A stretch of 64,000 nt of DNA, from assembly GCF_017573465.1 (NCBI RefSeq), contig NZ_JAGEPF010000001.1:395954-459953 (forward strand), given 5' to 3'. The notes under the pieces were generated by a model. That model was not told the origin of the DNA. It made no database searches and saw only the letters and a program-made list of their open reading frames with translations. Below, piece after piece: positions 22,961-30,417 of the stretch (positions are counted from its first letter, which is position 1; the number at the start of each line of letters is the position of its first letter). A program made the position numbers and the translations under genes. Source of the stretch: Actinomadura violacea. GTDB lineage: Bacteria; Actinomycetota; Actinomycetes; Streptosporangiales; Streptosporangiaceae.

Positions 22961-24631
22961 GTGGAACTTCATCCCACGTCAACGCGGCGTCAGGCCCGGC
23001 AGGACGAATCGCGCAGGCTGCGCGGTCTCGAGCGTGAGGCGGCGGCGCGGGCCAGAGTGCTTCTCGCGCAGCGGACGCCGCCGGACCGGGTGGTCCTCCG
23101 CCTGGGTCCCACCAACTCCGGAAAGACCCATGGCGCGATCGAGTTCCTCGTCGCGCAGGCCGAGCAGGGGCGGTCGGGCACCTACGCCGCTCCGCTGCGG
23201 ATGCTCGCCCAGGAGGCCTACGAGCGCCTCCGCACACGCCTGCCCCCCGAGCGCGTCGGCCTCCTGACCGGCGAGGAACGGATCAATCCGCAGGCCGATG
23301 TCGTCTCCTGCACCGCCGAGTCGGCGCGCATCAGCGGCGACGCACTCGCACTCGACGAGGCGCACTGGCTCGCCGACCCCGACCGGGGCCACGCCTGGAC
23401 CAGGCTGCTGCTGGCGGGCTCCCACCGCCACATCCATGTGGCCGCCGCACCCGAGGCCGGCCACCTGATCCGCGCCGCCCTCGCCGGGGCCCGCCACATC
23501 GAGACCGAACAACACGCGCGGCAGGCCGAACTGCTCCACACGTCCGCACTGAAGCCCGCGACGATTCCCGCAGGCTCGGCGGTGGTCGCCTTCAGCCGCA
23601 GAGCCGTGCTGGCCCTGCACCGCGAACTGCTCGATCACGGCCGCAGCGCCACCGTCCTGTACGGAGCCATGCCTCCCGGAGCGCGCCGGGAGCAGATCCG
23701 GCGGCTGACCGCCGGCGAGGTCGAAGTGATCGTCACGACGGACGTCATCGGCCACGGGATCAACCTGCCGCTGCGCGCGGTGGCCTTCGCCGAGACCACC
23801 AAGTTCGACGGCAGGGAGCGCCGCCCGCTGCGCCTGTGGGAAGCGGCGCAGATAGCGGGCCGCGCCGGCCGGCGGGGCCTTGGCGCCGGGGACGGGACCG
23901 TCGCGGTGTACGCGAGCGGTGTCCCCGGCTTCGCCCCCGACCGGGGGCTCGTCCGCGCGGCCGTCGCCGCGGCGAACGGCGCGCCGTCCGGCCTCTCGAT
24001 CACCAGGGCCCATCTGCGCCCGGACTGGCCCGAACTCGGCGAACCCGCCCCGGCCGAGATCCCGCACGCCCTGACCGGCTGGCGGAGGGCGGCCCGCCAC
24101 GAGGCCCGGGCCCACCCCTGGCTGCGCCCGGCACCGATCGAGACGCTGCTCGACCAGTGGCACGCGATCCGCGCATCGGTCGGCGTCCGCGCGGCGGTCG
24201 ACGCCCCCTGGCCCGGCGCGGGCCCGACGGTCTGGCGGCTGATGACCCTGCCCGTGGACGCCGGCGGCGCCCTCGCGGAGATCGCCTCCGCGGTGCTGAC
24301 CGGCCGCTCCCTGCGAAAGCTGCTCCGCGCCGGATCCGTGATCTCCCGGATGGGTCTCGACGAGGCGGAACGCCACGCCGCGACCATGCGCGACCTGCGG
24401 GCCGCCGGCCGGTCGTTCGGCCCCGTCGGCGGGGTCGACCCGGAAGAGGCCTCGGCAGGAGAAGAAGCGGCGTCCAGGCGGATCGCCGGACTCGTCGCCC
24501 GGCACGGCCCCCTCGCCGACGCCTCACTGTGCGCGTCGTGCGGTGGCCCGTGCGCCCCCTGGTTCAGGCGATGCGACGACTGCCACCACGCCGTCTCCGG
24601 CTGGTACTACGGGGATCCGTACGGCTGGTGA
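22931..24631 (+). CDS. SUV3-like DEAD/DEAH-box helicase with C-terminal zinc ribbon
   Basis: 566 residues from the GTG at 22931; in-frame GTGs at 22952 and 22961 are alternatives and none has a ribosome site, so the message may be leaderless. Motif I is 'LGPTNSGKTHGAI', as in SUV3 helicases. Motif II is 'ALDEAHW'; motif V is 'VIVTTDVIGHGINLPLRAVA' and motif VI 'QIAGRAGRRG'. A helical C-terminal part ends in a four-Cys zinc ribbon ('CASCGGPCAP' and 'CDDC'). SUV3 proteins unwind RNA or RNA/DNA duplexes. Its place beside the Wadjet operon suggests a defence-linked or housekeeping RNA role; I cannot decide. Confidence 0.85.
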   Translation: MSTRPQIVSTVELHPTSTRRQARQDESRRLRGLEREAAARARVLLAQRTPPDRVVLRLGPTNSGKTHGAIEFLVAQAEQGRSGTYAAPLRMLAQEAYERLRTRLPPERVGLLTGEERINPQADVVSCTAESARISGDALALDEAHWLADPDRGHAWTRLLLAGSHRHIHVAAAPEAGHLIRAALAGARHIETEQHARQAELLHTSALKPATIPAGSAVVAFSRRAVLALHRELLDHGRSATVLYGAMPPGARREQIRRLTAGEVEVIVTTDVIGHGINLPLRAVAFAETTKFDGRERRPLRLWEAAQIAGRAGRRGLGAGDGTVAVYASGVPGFAPDRGLVRAAVAAANGAPSGLSITRAHLRPDWPELGEPAPAEIPHALTGWRRAARHEARAHPWLRPAPIETLLDQWHAIRASVGVRAAVDAPWPGAGPTVWRLMTLPVDAGGALAEIASAVLTGRSLRKLLRAGSVISRMGLDEAERHAATMRDLRAAGRSFGPVGGVDPEEASAGEEAASRRIAGLVARHGPLADASLCASCGGPCAPWFRRCDDCHHAVSGWYYGDPYGW

Positions 24632-24740
24632 CCGAACCCTGGCTCCGGCGGGACGAGCGCCTGCCGCCGGCCTCGCTGTGGCTGCTCGAGGAACGTACCA
24701 GCGCCGGCGGCACCGACCGGGCCCTCGGCGCGCTCGCCGG

Positions 24741-24872
24741 TCGAAGGCGCTGCTTCCCGACCGCCAGGCCGTCTACCAGACGCTCGGCGTCCGGCTCGTC
24801 TACCGCCCGGACAAACAAGAAATCCGGGTCGAGGCTGACCTCGACCCGGATCGTGTCGTGACATCCATGACC
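24741..24872 (+). pseudogene. Possible serine-recombinase C-terminal remnant
   Basis: In one frame this stretch reads 'ALLPDRQAVYQTLGVRLVYR' and then 'PDKQEIRVEADLDP', which resembles the extreme C-terminus of large serine recombinases as I remember them. There is no start codon, catalytic domain or proper end; the frame runs on into the tRNA. It sits between the helicase and tRNA-Leu, where integrated elements often end. A hairpin that terminates the tRNA transcript overlaps it, so part of the apparent coding signal could be accidental. Confidence 0.45.
24811..24851 (-). terminator. Intrinsic terminator of tRNA-Leu
   Basis: A 13-bp perfect stem (24822-24834 with 24839-24851) closes on a 4-base loop. 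On the minus strand it is followed by TTTCTTGTTTGT (down to 24811), a T-rich tract that is rare in this GC-rich DNA. It begins 44 bases after the mature 3' end of tRNA-Leu. Confidence 0.75.
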
Positions 24873-24894
24873 CCGAATTTGGGGAAACGGTACG

Positions 24895-24980
24895 TGTCCG
24901 AGGGGGGACTTGAACCCCCATGCCCCGTGAAGGGCACTAGCACCTCAAGCTAGCGCGTCTGCCTATTCCGCCACCCGGAC
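24895..24980 (-). tRNA. tRNA-Leu (anticodon GAG)
   Basis: 86-nt class II tRNA on the minus strand. The acceptor GTCCGGG (24980-24974) pairs with CTCGGAC (24902-24896), leaving A at 24895 as discriminator; CCA is not encoded. The anticodon stem CTAGC/GCTAG carries the loop TTGAGGT, anticodon GAG, reading CUC and CUU. A long variable arm follows, then GGTTCAAGTCC in the T arm. Confidence 0.95.
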
Positions 24981-25105
24981 CGGTGTCGCAGGCCGCAGCG
25001 CGGCTGCGGCGGGCTTCACCATACCAAAGGACTCGAGTCGCGGCGAAGTCGATCGAGCGGGCACGATGGTGGGGTACGAGGACGGCTAGCGCGAAGGTGA
25101 TCACT

Positions 25106-26416
25106 GTGGCCCACCAGCCGACCGCTGAGGACGAGGTCGTCGGGCTCTGCCAGGAGCTGATCCGGATCGACACCAGCAATCCGGGCGACCATTCGGGGCC
25201 CGGGGAGCGGGTCGCGGCGGAGTACGTCGCCGAGAGGCTCGCGGAGGTGGGGCTGGAGGCGACGATCCTCGAGTCGCACCCCGGGCGCGCCAGTGTGGTG
25301 GCGCGGATCGAGGGAGAGGACCCGGGGCGGGACGCCCTGCTGCTGCACGGGCACCTGGACGTGGTGCCCGCGCGCAGGGAGGACTGGACGCGGGACCCGT
25401 TCGGCGGCGAGATCGCGGACGGGTGCGTCTGGGGTCGCGGGGCCGTGGACATGAAGGACATGGACGCGATGATCCTCGCGGTGGTGCGGCAGCGGCTCCG
25501 GGAGGGGCGCCGGCCGCCGCGGGACGTGGTGCTGGCGTTCCTGGCCGACGAGGAGGCCGGCGGCAAGTGGGGCGCGCAGTGGCTCGTCGAGGAGCATCCA
25601 GGGCTGTTCGAGGGGTGCACCGAGGCCGTGGGGGAGGTCGGCGGGTTCAGCCTGACGGTGCCCGGCGACAAGCGGATGTACCTGATCGAGACGGCGGAGA
25701 AGGGCATCGCGTGGATGAACCTGACCGCCAGGGGGACGGCCGGGCACGGGTCGATGGTGCATCCGGACAACGCGGTGACGGCGCTGGCGGCGGCGGTCGC
25801 GCGGCTGGGGGCGCACGAGTTCCCGGTCCGGATGACGAAGACGGTGCGGGCGTTCCTGGAGCGGGCGTGCCTGGCGTACGGGGTGGAGTTCGATCCGGAG
25901 CACCCGGAGGCGTGCCTGGAGGAGATCGGGCCGCTGGCGCGGATGATCGGGGCGACGCTGCGGCACACGCTGAATCCGACGCGGCTGGACGCGGGATACA
26001 AGACGAATGTCATTCCGCAGAGCGCGACGGCTCAGGTCGACGGGCGTTTCGTTCCGGGTTATGAGGACGATTTCTTCGCGACGGTGGACGAACTTCTCGG
26101 GCCGGACGTCCAGCGGGATTTCGTGCATCACGACCACGCGCTGGAGACCGAGTACGAGGGGGCGCTGGTCGCGGCGATGGAGGCGGCGCTGACCTCGGAG
26201 GACCCGGGGGCGCTGCCGGTACCGTACTGCCTGAGCGGCGGGACGGATGCGAAGTCGTTCGCGCGGCTCGGGATGCGGTGCTTCGGTTTCGCGCCGCTGA
26301 AACTGCCCCCAGAGTTGGACTTTTCCGGAATGTTCCATGGCATCGACGAGCGCGTTCCGGTGGACGGTCTGCGCTTCGGCGTGCGGGTTCTCGACCAATT
26401 CCTTGATCGGTCTTGA
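25106..26416 (+). CDS. M20-family metallopeptidase
   Basis: 436 residues from the GTG at 25106, chosen because GAAGG lies 8 bases upstream; a GTG at 25097 is the alternative. The dinuclear zinc ligands of the family are visible: 'LLLHGHLDVVPA', 'WGRGAVDMKDMDA', the catalytic 'FLADEEAGG' and a final His in 'FHGIDERVP'. A dimerisation lid begins near 'GTAGHGSMVHPDNAV'. M20 enzymes hydrolyse peptides, acylated amino acids or related amides in the cytoplasm, and the exact substrate is not predictable. It diverges from tRNA-Leu. Confidence 0.92.
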   Translation: MAHQPTAEDEVVGLCQELIRIDTSNPGDHSGPGERVAAEYVAERLAEVGLEATILESHPGRASVVARIEGEDPGRDALLLHGHLDVVPARREDWTRDPFGGEIADGCVWGRGAVDMKDMDAMILAVVRQRLREGRRPPRDVVLAFLADEEAGGKWGAQWLVEEHPGLFEGCTEAVGEVGGFSLTVPGDKRMYLIETAEKGIAWMNLTARGTAGHGSMVHPDNAVTALAAAVARLGAHEFPVRMTKTVRAFLERACLAYGVEFDPEHPEACLEEIGPLARMIGATLRHTLNPTRLDAGYKTNVIPQSATAQVDGRFVPGYEDDFFATVDELLGPDVQRDFVHHDHALETEYEGALVAAMEAALTSEDPGALPVPYCLSGGTDAKSFARLGMRCFGFAPLKLPPELDFSGMFHGIDERVPVDGLRFGVRVLDQFLDRS

Positions 26417-26424
26417 AATTCCCG

Positions 26425-26452
26425 TTGCCAATGCGATGTGTGGTGCTATCGT
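26425..26452 (+). promoter_or_regulatory. Candidate sigma-70-type promoter
   Basis: TTGCCA (26425-26430) and TATCGT (26447-26452) are separated by 16 bases and lie 65 bp before the GTG start of the secreted-protein gene. The spacing fits a housekeeping promoter, though the -10 is imperfect. Confidence 0.4.
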
Positions 26453-26516
26453 CACCGTTCGTAGGGACCCGCCCGTCCCGTGAGGGATGGGCGGTGGTCG
26501 CAACGGAGGTCTCACG

Positions 26517-27221
26517 GTGGCAGGTGTCGCGGCGCGGGCAGGGACGGTTCCCGTCCTGCTGCGCCGTGCCGTCGCCGCGCGGATGGTCCGGCGGCTGCTC
26601 GTCCTCGCCGGCCTGCTGATCGCGGGCTGGCTCCTCGGCGGCATGGCGCAGCAGGCCAGCGCCAGCGCCGCCGAAACGCCCGCGCCGAGCGTCCCGGCCA
26701 AGGTCGCGCCGGTGCTGGCGCACGTGCTGAAGGCCCCGCGCACGCCGGCGATCCCGCCGGTGGTCGGGGCCGTGAAGCGCCCGGCGCCCGTGCGGGCGCT
26801 GGCTCCGGCCGGGCCCGCGGCGCCGGTGCGGCCGGCCGCACCGGCGGCGAAGGCCGCGGCGCCGGCCGACCGGCACGCGGTCCCGCAGAAGGTCCACCAT
26901 GCTCCCCGCCGCGCGGCGCGGAGCGCGGTGCGCGTGCACCGGTCGCCGGACCGGACGCACGCGGTCCAGCGGACGCCCCGGGCGTCCCATGTCCGGCATC
27001 ACCGTGCCATTGAGCGGCATCCCGCGCCTTTCCAGGCGCCGGACCGGTCCGGCACGCACTCGGTGGCCTGCGGCGGTGTTCCGATCGGTGCCGCCGCCGG
27101 GCTGCCGTCCGTTTTCCCCTGGGCTCCGGTTCCGCCGCGAGCCTGCGTTCCGCGCGCTTTCGGCGCGGTTCCCCCGGCCGTCCGCACCGCTGCGGACGAG
27201 CCCTCTTTCGCGCCTGACTAA
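26517..27221 (+). CDS. Secreted Ala/Pro/His/Arg-rich protein
   Basis: 234 residues, GTG start at 26517 with GGAGG 7 bases upstream. A signal peptide or membrane anchor spans about 23-50 ('LLVLAGLLIAGWLLGGMAQQ', then 'ASASA'). The rest is low complexity: Pro/Ala stretches, then a His/Arg-rich segment ('VHHAPRRAARSAVRVHRSPD' and 'HVRHHRAIERHP'), and a C-terminal part with two Cys. No domain is recognised. It is followed 134 bp later by the chaplin-repeat gene and is probably part of the same surface programme. A role in the wall or aerial surface is inference. Confidence 0.75.
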   Translation: MAGVAARAGTVPVLLRRAVAARMVRRLLVLAGLLIAGWLLGGMAQQASASAAETPAPSVPAKVAPVLAHVLKAPRTPAIPPVVGAVKRPAPVRALAPAGPAAPVRPAAPAAKAAAPADRHAVPQKVHHAPRRAARSAVRVHRSPDRTHAVQRTPRASHVRHHRAIERHPAPFQAPDRSGTHSVACGGVPIGAAAGLPSVFPWAPVPPRACVPRAFGAVPPAVRTAADEPSFAPD

Positions 27222-27354
27222 TTCCTGATCTGAGCGCTCCCGGCGTGGGCCCGTGCGGCTCGGGCCCGGCGTGAGCGTGCCGTCAGGCGTGTCCTTTCCA
27301 CGAGACCGAACCGGGGTCTCGGCATTCCATTCATCATCCCCCGAACGGAGCATC

Positions 27355-29616
27355 ATGCGAACGTGGGCAAAAAGCACCGCGCGCACCGCGGCGGTCACCG
27401 CGAGTTTCGTCGCCCTCGGCGTCAGCGCCATTCCCGCCAACGCCTTCGCCGACACCACGAACGGTGACGGCAGCGTCCTCGGCGGCAACCAGGTCGACCT
27501 GCCGATCTCCGCGCCGGTCGACGTCAGCGGGAACGGCGCCGGGATCGTCGGCGCCGGGCACGGCGCGTCCAGGGGCGGCGCGTCCGTGCTGAACGGCGGC
27601 GGCGGAGGCGGCCAGCACACCTCCGGCAAGGGCAGCGTCGGCGGCGGCAACCAGGTGAACGCGCCGATCTCGCTGCCGGTGAACGCGTGCGGCAACGCGG
27701 TCGCGCTGATCGGCAAGGCGGGCGCGGGCTGCCCCGGCGGCTCGTCGGTGCGCAACGGCGGCGGGCACGGCGGCCAGCAGACCTCCGGTGAGCACAGCGT
27801 GCTCGGCGGGAACCAGGTGAACGCGCCGATCTCCGCGCCCGTGGACGTCTGCGGCAACGCCGTCGCGATCATCGGCAAGGCCGAGGCGGGCTGCAAGGGC
27901 GGCGCGATCGTCGACAACGGCGGCGACGCGGGCCGCGGCCGCAGCGGGCAGAGCACCGACGGCGCGCTCGGGGTCATCGCGGGCAACCAGGTGAACGCGC
28001 CGATCAGCGCGCCGGTGAACGTGTGCGGGAACGCGGTCGCGATCGTCGGCGAGGCGGTGGCCGGCTGCGAGGGCGGCGCGATCGTCAAGAACGGCGGGCA
28101 CACCGGCGCGGGCCAGCAGACGAACGGGCTGCACAGCGTGCTCGGCGGGAACCAGGCGAACGCGCCGGTCAGCGCGCCGGTGGACGTGTGCGGGAACGCG
28201 ATCGGCAACGCCCTGGCCGCATGCGAGGGCGGCGCGTCGGTGCGCAACGGCGGGCACGGGTCCGGCGGCCAGACGACCGACGGGGTGTCGAGCGTCCTCG
28301 GCGGGAACCAGGCGAACGCGCCGATCAGCGTCCCGGCCTCCGTCTGCGGCAACGCCGCGGCGCTGGTCGGCGAGGCGGGCGCGTACTGCGAGGGCGGCGC
28401 GCACGCCCGCACCAGCTCCGGCGGCGGCCAGCACACCTCCGGCACCGGCAGCGTCGGCGGCGGCAACCAGGGCAACGCGCCGATCACCGCCCCGGTCGAC
28501 GTCTGCGGGAACGCCGCGGCGGTCGTCGGCGAGGCGGCCGCGCACTGCAACGGGCAGACGCTGGTCGAGGGCCCGCAGGGGTCCGGCGCGCAGACGTCCG
28601 GGAACGGCAGCGCCGGCGGCGGCAACCAGGCGAACGCGCCGACGAAGGCCCCGGTGGACGTGTGCGGGAACGTCGGCGCGGTCGTCGGCCGGTCTCTCGC
28701 GAAGTGCCAGGACGGACCGGGCTTCGGCGGCTACCACCCCTACGCCCGGTCCGCCGGCGAGCCCGCCGCCCCCAAGGGGACCGGCGACCCGCTGCCGGTG
28801 AACCCGGGGCTGCCCGTCCTGCCGAAGCTGCCCGTCACCGCGAACCACCGCGACGGCGGCCCCGCCGCACTGCCCGTGACCGGCCTGCCGAACGCGACGC
28901 AGGCGGTGTCCGGGACGCTCTCGCAGGTGAACGGGATCCCCGCGACCAAGAGCGTTCCGGTCTCGGACGCCCTGTCCGCGACGAACCTGCTGCCCGGTGC
29001 CGGCGACGTGCAGCGGACCGGTGCCCCGTCCCTCGGCCCGGTGCCCGCCTCGCAGCTGCCCGGCGTGCGGAGCCTGCCCGTCCAGGGCCAGCTGCCGACG
29101 GTGAACGGCCTGCTCAACGGGGCGATGACGCCGACGATCACGCCCAAGGTCAACGGGCTGCCGCGGGTGCCCGCCGCCGGGAAGCGGTCCGGCCGCGGCG
29201 GCGGCAACGGCATGACCATCGCGACGCTGCCGGTGAACCCGGGCGCGGTGACCGGCAACGCCGGGAAGGCGCTGCCTGCGGTTCCGGCGGCGCCGGTCGT
29301 CCCGGTGGCCTCGAACGCCCGCACGTCCGGCACCGGGAACCCGCTTCCGGTGAACGGCCTGCCGGGGACGAACGGGATCAAGCTCCCCAAGACCGGCGCC
29401 GTCAAGCTGCCGGCCGCGGGGAACGTCGCGCTGCCCGCCGGGGCCGTCAAGGCGCCCGCGCCCGTCACCGACCTCGGCCCGGCCCGGACCGTCGCCGCCC
29501 ACGAGCCGATCGCGCCCGCGGACGGCTCGCTGTGGGGGCTCGGCATGGCGGTGATCGGCGCGGCGTTCGCCGGCGCGGTCGCGCTGACCCGCCGGCTGCG
29601 GCCCGGCCGCCGCTGA
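27355..29616 (+). CDS. Multi-chaplin surface protein with eight chaplin units
   Basis: 753 residues, ATG at 27355 with GGAG upstream. Signal peptide about 1-32 ('AIPANAFA'). Residues about 38-460 hold eight chaplin (DUF320) units of the form 'GNQVNAPISAPVDVCGNAVA', each with two Cys except the first, which has Ser in place of Cys. Gly/Gln/Thr-rich linkers such as 'GGQQTSGEHSV' separate them. The C-terminal 290 residues are Pro/Val/Leu-rich with repeated 'LPVNPG/LPVNG' and one 'LPKTG', ending in a membrane helix and basic tail 'RRLRPGRR'. Chaplins form amyloid coats on aerial hyphae. LPKTG lies about 65 residues before the tail, so sortase anchoring is doubtful. Confidence 0.93.
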   Translation: MRTWAKSTARTAAVTASFVALGVSAIPANAFADTTNGDGSVLGGNQVDLPISAPVDVSGNGAGIVGAGHGASRGGASVLNGGGGGGQHTSGKGSVGGGNQVNAPISLPVNACGNAVALIGKAGAGCPGGSSVRNGGGHGGQQTSGEHSVLGGNQVNAPISAPVDVCGNAVAIIGKAEAGCKGGAIVDNGGDAGRGRSGQSTDGALGVIAGNQVNAPISAPVNVCGNAVAIVGEAVAGCEGGAIVKNGGHTGAGQQTNGLHSVLGGNQANAPVSAPVDVCGNAIGNALAACEGGASVRNGGHGSGGQTTDGVSSVLGGNQANAPISVPASVCGNAAALVGEAGAYCEGGAHARTSSGGGQHTSGTGSVGGGNQGNAPITAPVDVCGNAAAVVGEAAAHCNGQTLVEGPQGSGAQTSGNGSAGGGNQANAPTKAPVDVCGNVGAVVGRSLAKCQDGPGFGGYHPYARSAGEPAAPKGTGDPLPVNPGLPVLPKLPVTANHRDGGPAALPVTGLPNATQAVSGTLSQVNGIPATKSVPVSDALSATNLLPGAGDVQRTGAPSLGPVPASQLPGVRSLPVQGQLPTVNGLLNGAMTPTITPKVNGLPRVPAAGKRSGRGGGNGMTIATLPVNPGAVTGNAGKALPAVPAAPVVPVASNARTSGTGNPLPVNGLPGTNGIKLPKTGAVKLPAAGNVALPAGAVKAPAPVTDLGPARTVAAHEPIAPADGSLWGLGMAVIGAAFAGAVALTRRLRPGRR

Positions 29617-29680
29617 CCGGCCCGGCCCGCCGGCGCGGCCCGGTGCGGGCGGCCGCGCCGGCGGAGCCCGGCCCCGCGGG

Positions 29681-29716
29681 GCCTGCCGGACGGTGATCAG
29701 CTCCCGTCCGGCAGGC
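29681..29716. terminator. Hairpin 1 after the chaplin gene
   Basis: A 12-bp perfect stem (29681-29692 with 29705-29716) closes on a 12-base loop, 65 bp after the chaplin stop. It is one of two strong hairpins between convergent genes. There is no T tract, as is usual in high-GC actinomycetes. Confidence 0.6.
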
Positions 29717-29727
29717 CCGTCCAAGAC

Positions 29728-29768
29728 GCTTCGCCCGTCCCGGAGGCGCGGTCCGGGACGGGCGAAGC
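29728..29768. terminator. Hairpin 2: 17-bp perfect stem
   Basis: Positions 29728-29744 pair perfectly with 29752-29768 around a 7-base loop; this is the longest perfect stem I noticed in the window. It follows hairpin 1 by 11 bp and lies between the convergent chaplin and DUF5703 genes. The stem could stop transcription from either side and also stabilise the chaplin mRNA end. The rest of the gap to 29979 holds an AT-rich patch (about 29810-29850) including palindromic TGACGTCA at 29823-29830, of unknown role. Confidence 0.7.
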
Positions 29769-29979
29769 CCTGCCCGCGGCCCCTGTACCGTTCGAGCACG
29801 TCGCAGGGCGAATATGATTACGTGACGTCATAGGTTTCGCACGTAGTGCTACGCTCCGTCCGGGACGCGGCGGACCCGCCCCGAAACGGGGCCGGATCAC
29901 CGGGAACGGTGGAATCGGAGCGAACCTCCGCGATCGGCCGGAACCGCGGCCGGCCTGGCATGACGGCCGGTGCGCGCGG

Positions 29980-30174
29980 TCAGAACGTGCGGACGGCGCG
30001 GATGACCTTGCGGCGGAGCTGAATACGGCGGCGGCCGTCCGGGTAGAGGCGCAACCGATCGATCTCCCAGCCGCCGTGCTCGGCGTGCTCGGTCAGGATC
30101 TGCCGGGCCGTGTCACGGGTGGTGCCGGCCGGCAGGGACAGGACGAGGTAGGTGTACTGCACCATTGCGACCAT
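29980..30174 (-). CDS. DUF5703 family protein
   Basis: 64 residues from the ATG at 30174 ('MVAMVQYTYLVLSLPAGTTR'), or 61 from the ATG at 30165. It matches the DUF5703 pattern of small actinobacterial proteins: an aromatic-rich first strand, 'ARQILTEHAEHGGWEIDRLR', 'LYPDGRRRIQLRRKVIR'. No function is established. No ribosome site is evident. It is divergent from topA with a 243-bp gap that must hold both promoters. Confidence 0.8.
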   Translation of the reverse strand: MVAMVQYTYLVLSLPAGTTRDTARQILTEHAEHGGWEIDRLRLYPDGRRRIQLRRKVIRAVRTF

Positions 30175-30417
30175 TATTACTTGGTGGACCGGGTGTTGTG
30201 CATCGTACGGTGGCGGCCCGGTCCGCACGGGCGGTGGCGGCATGTCATCCTGTCCGGAGGCGAGCGGCGGTCGAGGGTTGCGCCCGCCCTGGGCGGAGCA
30301 CGGCCGAAGGGGCGGCAGTGGGCATCCCGGGCATGAACCCGCCATCATGCGACGTTGTACGAAGCCTGTGTAAGAAGAGTGTGAGCTAGAAGACCAGACA
30401 GCGAGGTTGGAGCGACT

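Noticed and set aside
28740..29546. Separate minus-strand gene within the chaplin region
   Set aside because: Antisense to the C-terminal stalk of the chaplin protein, whose repeats fix the coding strand.
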